Assembly (NCBI GenBank): GCA_964017155.1
Contig: OZ024854.1
Location: forward strand, 11,046,798-11,110,797
DNA length: 64,000 bases
Direction: 5' to 3'
Origin: Oasisia sp. SBJ-2009
Taxonomy: Eukaryota; Annelida; Polychaeta; Sabellida; Siboglinidae
The notes beneath the pieces were generated by a model. The model was not told the origin of the DNA. It did not search any database and worked only from the letters and a program-made list of their open reading frames with translations. The translations under genes were made by a program, and so were the position numbers. Below are positions 60,624 through 64,000 of this stretch, one piece after another (positions within the stretch are counted from its first letter, which is position 1; each line of letters begins with the position of its first letter).

Positions 60624-61543
60624 AAATCTACAAATCCAACTCCTTCTCCTTCACACATCTGCTCCACCAGAGCATTGATTGCCATCCTCTTACAGTTTCT
60701 ATAGGTTGCTCCCCTTCCTCCGATTACTGGCAAGTTTCCTGAGAGAATGATCTGTTCAACTCTTGTCTTCTTCAGTTTCCCTACCAACTGTCTGTATCTT
60801 TGCACTATTCTAGTTGTCCCCTCCCTGTCTGCATTGTTCGTCCCTACATGTACTAATATAGATCCTCCCTGGCCATGCCCCAACACGTTCTCTACCCTAT
60901 CTGTCACATGCTCAATCCGAGCGCCCGGAAGACAAACAACAACATCTTCTCCTTTGTTTAACGTCTTGTCCGTCTTTCGCAAAATTGAGTCGCCCATAAA
61001 AACCCTTTCTGTTCTCAATGCACACTCGATCACTGCTTCAGAGTAGCTCCTCCGTTTTGCATCTCCCTGGTTGCTGACTTTCCCCCCTGCCGCTTTCTCT
61101 GTTCCTTTCTTTCCTGTCTCTTTTCTTCCTGACATCTTCCTTGTTATTGACTTCCGTTTGGTCATATCTACTCTCAGTTCCTTTCTTCCCTTCGTCTTTC
61201 CTCCTGTCGCATCTACTTCTATCATCTCCTGTCCCCTTGTCCCTCCCTCCTTCTCTACTGTCACTTTCTCCACTGTCTCCTTCATGCATGGCATGTTTTC
61301 TGTTGTTCTTTCTCCATTTGTTTTCCTTGCTATCATCCTCCCTCCTCTCTCCATCCCCTTCACAAGATCCGTTAGCTTAGCTAGCTCTGCCGTCAGACAG
61401 TCCACTTTCCAACACCCTAAACATTGGAAAGTAAACCCTTCCTCCGTTGTCTCTGACCAAGACTTTCCGCACCCCGATAAGGCAAAATCCACCAAGCTGT
61501 GGCAGTGATCACACAGCAAGTGCCTCCTTGCCTTCACTTGCAA
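60488..61543 (-). CDS. LINE ORF1 with zinc-binding N-terminus and SGNH hydrolase domain
   Basis: 351 residues. Cys11-x2-Cys14 and Cys41-x2-Cys44 form a probable zinc site. A charged Lys/Arg/Glu-rich linker spans about 60-175. The SGNH/GDSL-type esterase fold follows, with MGDSIL (nucleophile Ser), VHVGTNN (block III), SGNLPVIG, and DGLHLS (catalytic Asp and His). Esterase domains in ORF1 are known from CR1 and related LINEs, where membrane or RNP association has been proposed. The frame ends NFLN-stop within a slippery sequence. Confidence 0.88.
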   Translation of the reverse strand: MQVKARRHLLCDHCHSLVDFALSGCGKSWSETTEEGFTFQCLGCWKVDCLTAELAKLTDLVKGMERGGRMIARKTNGERTTENMPCMKETVEKVTVEKEGGTRGQEMIEVDATGGKTKGRKELRVDMTKRKSITRKMSGRKETGKKGTEKAAGGKVSNQGDAKRRSYSEAVIECALRTERVFMGDSILRKTDKTLNKGEDVVVCLPGARIEHVTDRVENVLGHGQGGSILVHVGTNNADREGTTRIVQRYRQLVGKLKKTRVEQIILSGNLPVIGGRGATYRNCKRMAINALVEQMCEGEGVGFVDLWGYFVGKEDMYVRDGLHLSGKGAAVFSENLLQSMDRGTGCNFLN

Positions 61544-61699
61544 CTTAGTTTATACCAACTTAGTCTTTAGAAAGACTGTTTGTTTATTGTGTACAGCAAC
61601 TGCAGCACACTACGTGTTATAAACAACTTACTACCTATGCTACCATGAACAATAATTTTATTCTGTACTGGTACCGTTCCCTAGCGGATACTTTGGACA

Positions 61700-62105
61700 C
61701 TACCTATAAAAACAAACTAGGGTTTCCTGCTAAAACACTTGCTTATTTTTAATAACAATGGCACCGAATCAAAGAATTATCCTATGTATGCAGCTGTTTT
61801 GCTTACCACTTTATCTGTTATATATCATATCAATTTATCAGATTTGCTAAATTTTGTTTACAATCTTGTTGAAAGCTAGATTACCCTATTTCACCCACTA
61901 TAAATAATAGTCTGCACAAACTAAGGATTCCTACTAAAAAGCTTGTTTATTTTTAATAACAATGATACCTATTCAGAGTGTTACCTTACACATATAATTG
62001 TTACGCTTATTGCTTTGTCTCTTATATACGATATCAAATAAACAGATTTTGCTCAGTCTTGTTTACAATTTGTCGAAGGCTAGATTACCCTATTATCACC
62101 CACGT
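61700..62105 (-). repeat. Two tandem units of about 204 bp at the LINE 5' end
   Basis: On the plus strand CAAACTAGGGTTTCCTGCTA near 61713 recurs as CAAACTAAGGATTCCTACTA near 61917. TTGCTTATTTTTAATAACAA recurs as TTGTTTATTTTTAATAACAA, and GCTAGATTACCCTAT occurs in both. The units lie upstream of ORF1 in element sense and may be promoter monomers of the LINE. Confidence 0.75.
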
Positions 62106-62317
62106 ATACTAATTTGTTCAAAAATACTGTTTACTAACTAAATTTAACCAAAACTGCCACTCAATATATGTCTAGTACACCCTTATGAATAACCTTAGCA
62201 CAAAAATAATACTTATCAATCAATACTTCCGCTTGTTTTTCAACTTTTATACACCACCAAATTCAAACATCTGCATCCACCAAGTTTCCCGCCTCTTCTA
62301 TTATGAATATATATTTA

Positions 62318-63053
62318 TTATGAAGTTAAGTAAACAGTTAAAACAAATACTACAAACATTCCCATATGGGTGGAGTTCTTGGCTGACGTGTTAACGAGTC
62401 GACGTCGACCTCCATCTACGCGTCTGCGTCGACCGTCCGGTGTATACTTCGCCGTCTGCTGCGCTCTCGGCCGCTTCCCGCCAACGCTGCGCCCGTCGTC
62501 TGCCGCTTTACACGACGCGTAGTCACTGAAGTAGAAGAGCGCGTTCCTCGGAGACTCGAACGCCACTTTGCCTCCCTCGAACATGGCCGGCGGAGGACTT
62601 CGTGAGTCGCAGTTGCACAAGTTGCGATCACACGTCGATATGCACGTGATATGTGGCGCGCCGCGCCAGTCTCGTCTGCACAAGTTCCCCAAGTACGTCT
62701 TGGCGCATGCGCGGCTCACAGACGCGGCCGTGTAGTCGTCTGCAGACAACGCCTGGTTATGTCCTGTCGAACACAGAAATACGGGAAGTGGAATTACTTG
62801 GAATCGAAGTAGGGCCCAGCACGGTCATGTATGAACGGCGATGCGTTAAGTAGGCCTTCCTAGTGTTACGTCAAAGCATGGCCATGGGAGAAATGCTTCT
62901 ACCCACATCTTAGTAAGCTGTATGGGTGCGAAGTTGACTCGAACCCCGATTTACGCGGTATATACATCCCTGGCTGACATGATCAAATCGAATACCAATG
63001 TCATTATCTTGATTTCACTTGTCATTTGCACAGTAATTACTGGACGACCGCTA

Positions 63054-63129
<76 letters not shown>

Positions 63130-63533
63130 CATACACACACGGGAGGCGTGCTGAACCTCTGACGAATCTCTCCGATTGCAAACAACACAACATTGCAGAT
63201 ATAGAGTGTAGTTATAGGAACTACAACATAACAATAGAGAAGAACATACCCAGCGACTCGTTCTTGACAATGTAGCGAACTTGTGTCATACAGTATTCGT
63301 CGACTTCGTGACACTTGACTTGGCCCGGCAACACGTGTGGATCACGTGGGTTGGTTAAGCAAACGGCCCCGGAACAGACGAAGCAGTAGCGATGGAACAT
63401 GTCCGGCCCGCCTGTAGTGGGTTATTAGATTAGGCCTACCATAGGTCAACTCTGGTGTTCACATAATGGTTTCAGCCAAGGAGTGTGTGTGTGCGTGTGC
63501 GTGTGCGTGTGTGTGTGTGTGTGTGCGTGTGCG

Positions 63534-63568
<35 letters not shown>

Positions 63569-63819
63569 GTGTGAGTGACTTTGTGTGTGCGTGTGTGTGC
63601 GTGCGTGTGTAACAATCATATACACACAATAGCATAAGTGACTAATTAACGTACCGTTCAAACTTCAAACAGAGAAGGTACTCTTTTATAATACAGATAC
63701 GAACCAATTATATCGGCCAGCTAGGTCACATATAAATGTTCAGCACGATATGTGCAAAACTGATAGATACCCACACGCACCCAAATACGTACTTCAATAC
63801 GTATACAGTGTATACGTAC

Positions 63820-63905
<86 letters not shown>

Positions 63906-64000
63906 GTTATGACGTTATTTTACACGAAGTACATTACAATAATAGATAGCCCATACTTACCGACCTCGAATGTACACTGACATATGGTGAAACCGACCCA
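62318..64000 (-). CDS. Ly6/three-finger-like secreted or GPI-anchored protein, 3' part (partial)
   Basis: Three exons in transcript order: 64000(edge)-63961, 63411-63250 and 62739-62318. Their phases agree (1 then 1). The joined protein has the spacing of a Ly6/uPAR domain: [25 protein letters not shown] and [12 protein letters not shown]. Ly6 domains are disulfide-rich ligands or receptor modulators outside the cell. A C-terminal extension rich in Arg and Lys follows, ending in NTSAKNSTH and [11 protein letters not shown], a possible GPI signal although weak. The start and signal peptide lie beyond the right edge. The last exon is much more GC-rich than its surroundings. Confidence 0.6.
63053..63132. 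repeat. (ACGC)n microsatellite in Ly6-like gene intron
   Basis: A pure ACGC tetranucleotide run of about 19 units, followed by ACATACACAC. Confidence 0.95.
63481..63612. repeat. GTGTGC / GTGCCT hexanucleotide and TG repeat
   Basis: Blocks of GTGTGC, TG and five copies of GTGCCT in succession, in an intron of the Ly6-like gene. Confidence 0.9.
63820..63905. repeat. (TA)n microsatellite
   Basis: A pure TA run of about 42 units in an intron of the Ly6-like gene. Confidence 0.97.

Larger units (their letters stand above)
57513..62105 (-). mobile_element. Apparently full-length CR1-like LINE with intact ORF1 and ORF2
   Basis: In element sense it has tandem 5' units (about 62105-61700), ORF1 (61543-60488), ORF2 in an overlapping frame (60623-57612), a 3' hairpin (57564-57535) and a tail of TCTTGTTAAA repeats. 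Both frames are uninterrupted, which suggests a recent insertion. The 5' end is approximate and no target-site duplication was identified by eye. A second, truncated copy of its 3' end lies at 29428-29605. Confidence 0.85.

Noticed and set aside
57640..61508. Plus-strand frames opposite the CR1-like LINE
   Set aside because: They are shadows of ORF1 and ORF2, which carry all catalytic motifs on the minus strand.

Overview
This 64 kb window looks like AT-rich nuclear DNA from a marine invertebrate, most likely a mollusc or another lophotrochozoan. The reasons are intron-rich genes on the minus strand, several non-LTR retrotransposon lineages typical of such genomes, a multicopy invertebrate protein family, and heavy micro- and minisatellite content. 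The taxon is an inference; nothing in the window fixes the species.

Three multi-exon genes can be built from exon phases and splice signals, all on the minus strand. (1) HDAC11, a class IV histone deacetylase, has nine coding exons between 21970 and 3925 that join into a 358-residue frame with every catalytic residue present. (2) A MOV10-like superfamily 1 RNA helicase has sixteen recognised exons between 48133 and 27722. It carries three U1/matrin-type zinc fingers ahead of the MOV10-type region and helicase core; its 5' end and one splice junction are unresolved. (3) The 3' part of a gene for a Ly6/three-finger-like cysteine-rich protein runs from 62318 off the right edge.

Mobile DNA fills much of the rest. 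An LINE with a PHD finger, EN and RT (17877-21248) lies antisense in HDAC11 intron 1. It carries a 2A-like ribosome-skipping motif near its N-terminus and appears to have lost about 15 codons from the RT palm. A CR1-like element (57513-62105) has an intact SGNH-hydrolase ORF1 and an intact EN-RT ORF2. The two overlap at TTTTTTAAAC followed by the ORF1 stop, a plausible -1 frameshift site. Several truncated LINE 3' ends, a TA-flanked MITE nested in an older repeat, a possible solo LTR, and a broken copy of a multicopy gene with a PIN-like motif (53765-56415) complete the set.

The most unusual feature is the helicase gene. Four minisatellites in it (35.1-40.05, 32.1-34.6, 28.26-28.74 and 27.43-27.77 kb) sit on exon boundaries. 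Three of them repeat exon-edge sequence: a splice acceptor plus the exon start, an exon end plus its donor, and the final codons plus the stop. A fifth array lies just upstream of another exon. Thus over 8 kb of tandem repeat in one gene seems to have grown mostly from its own exon edges.
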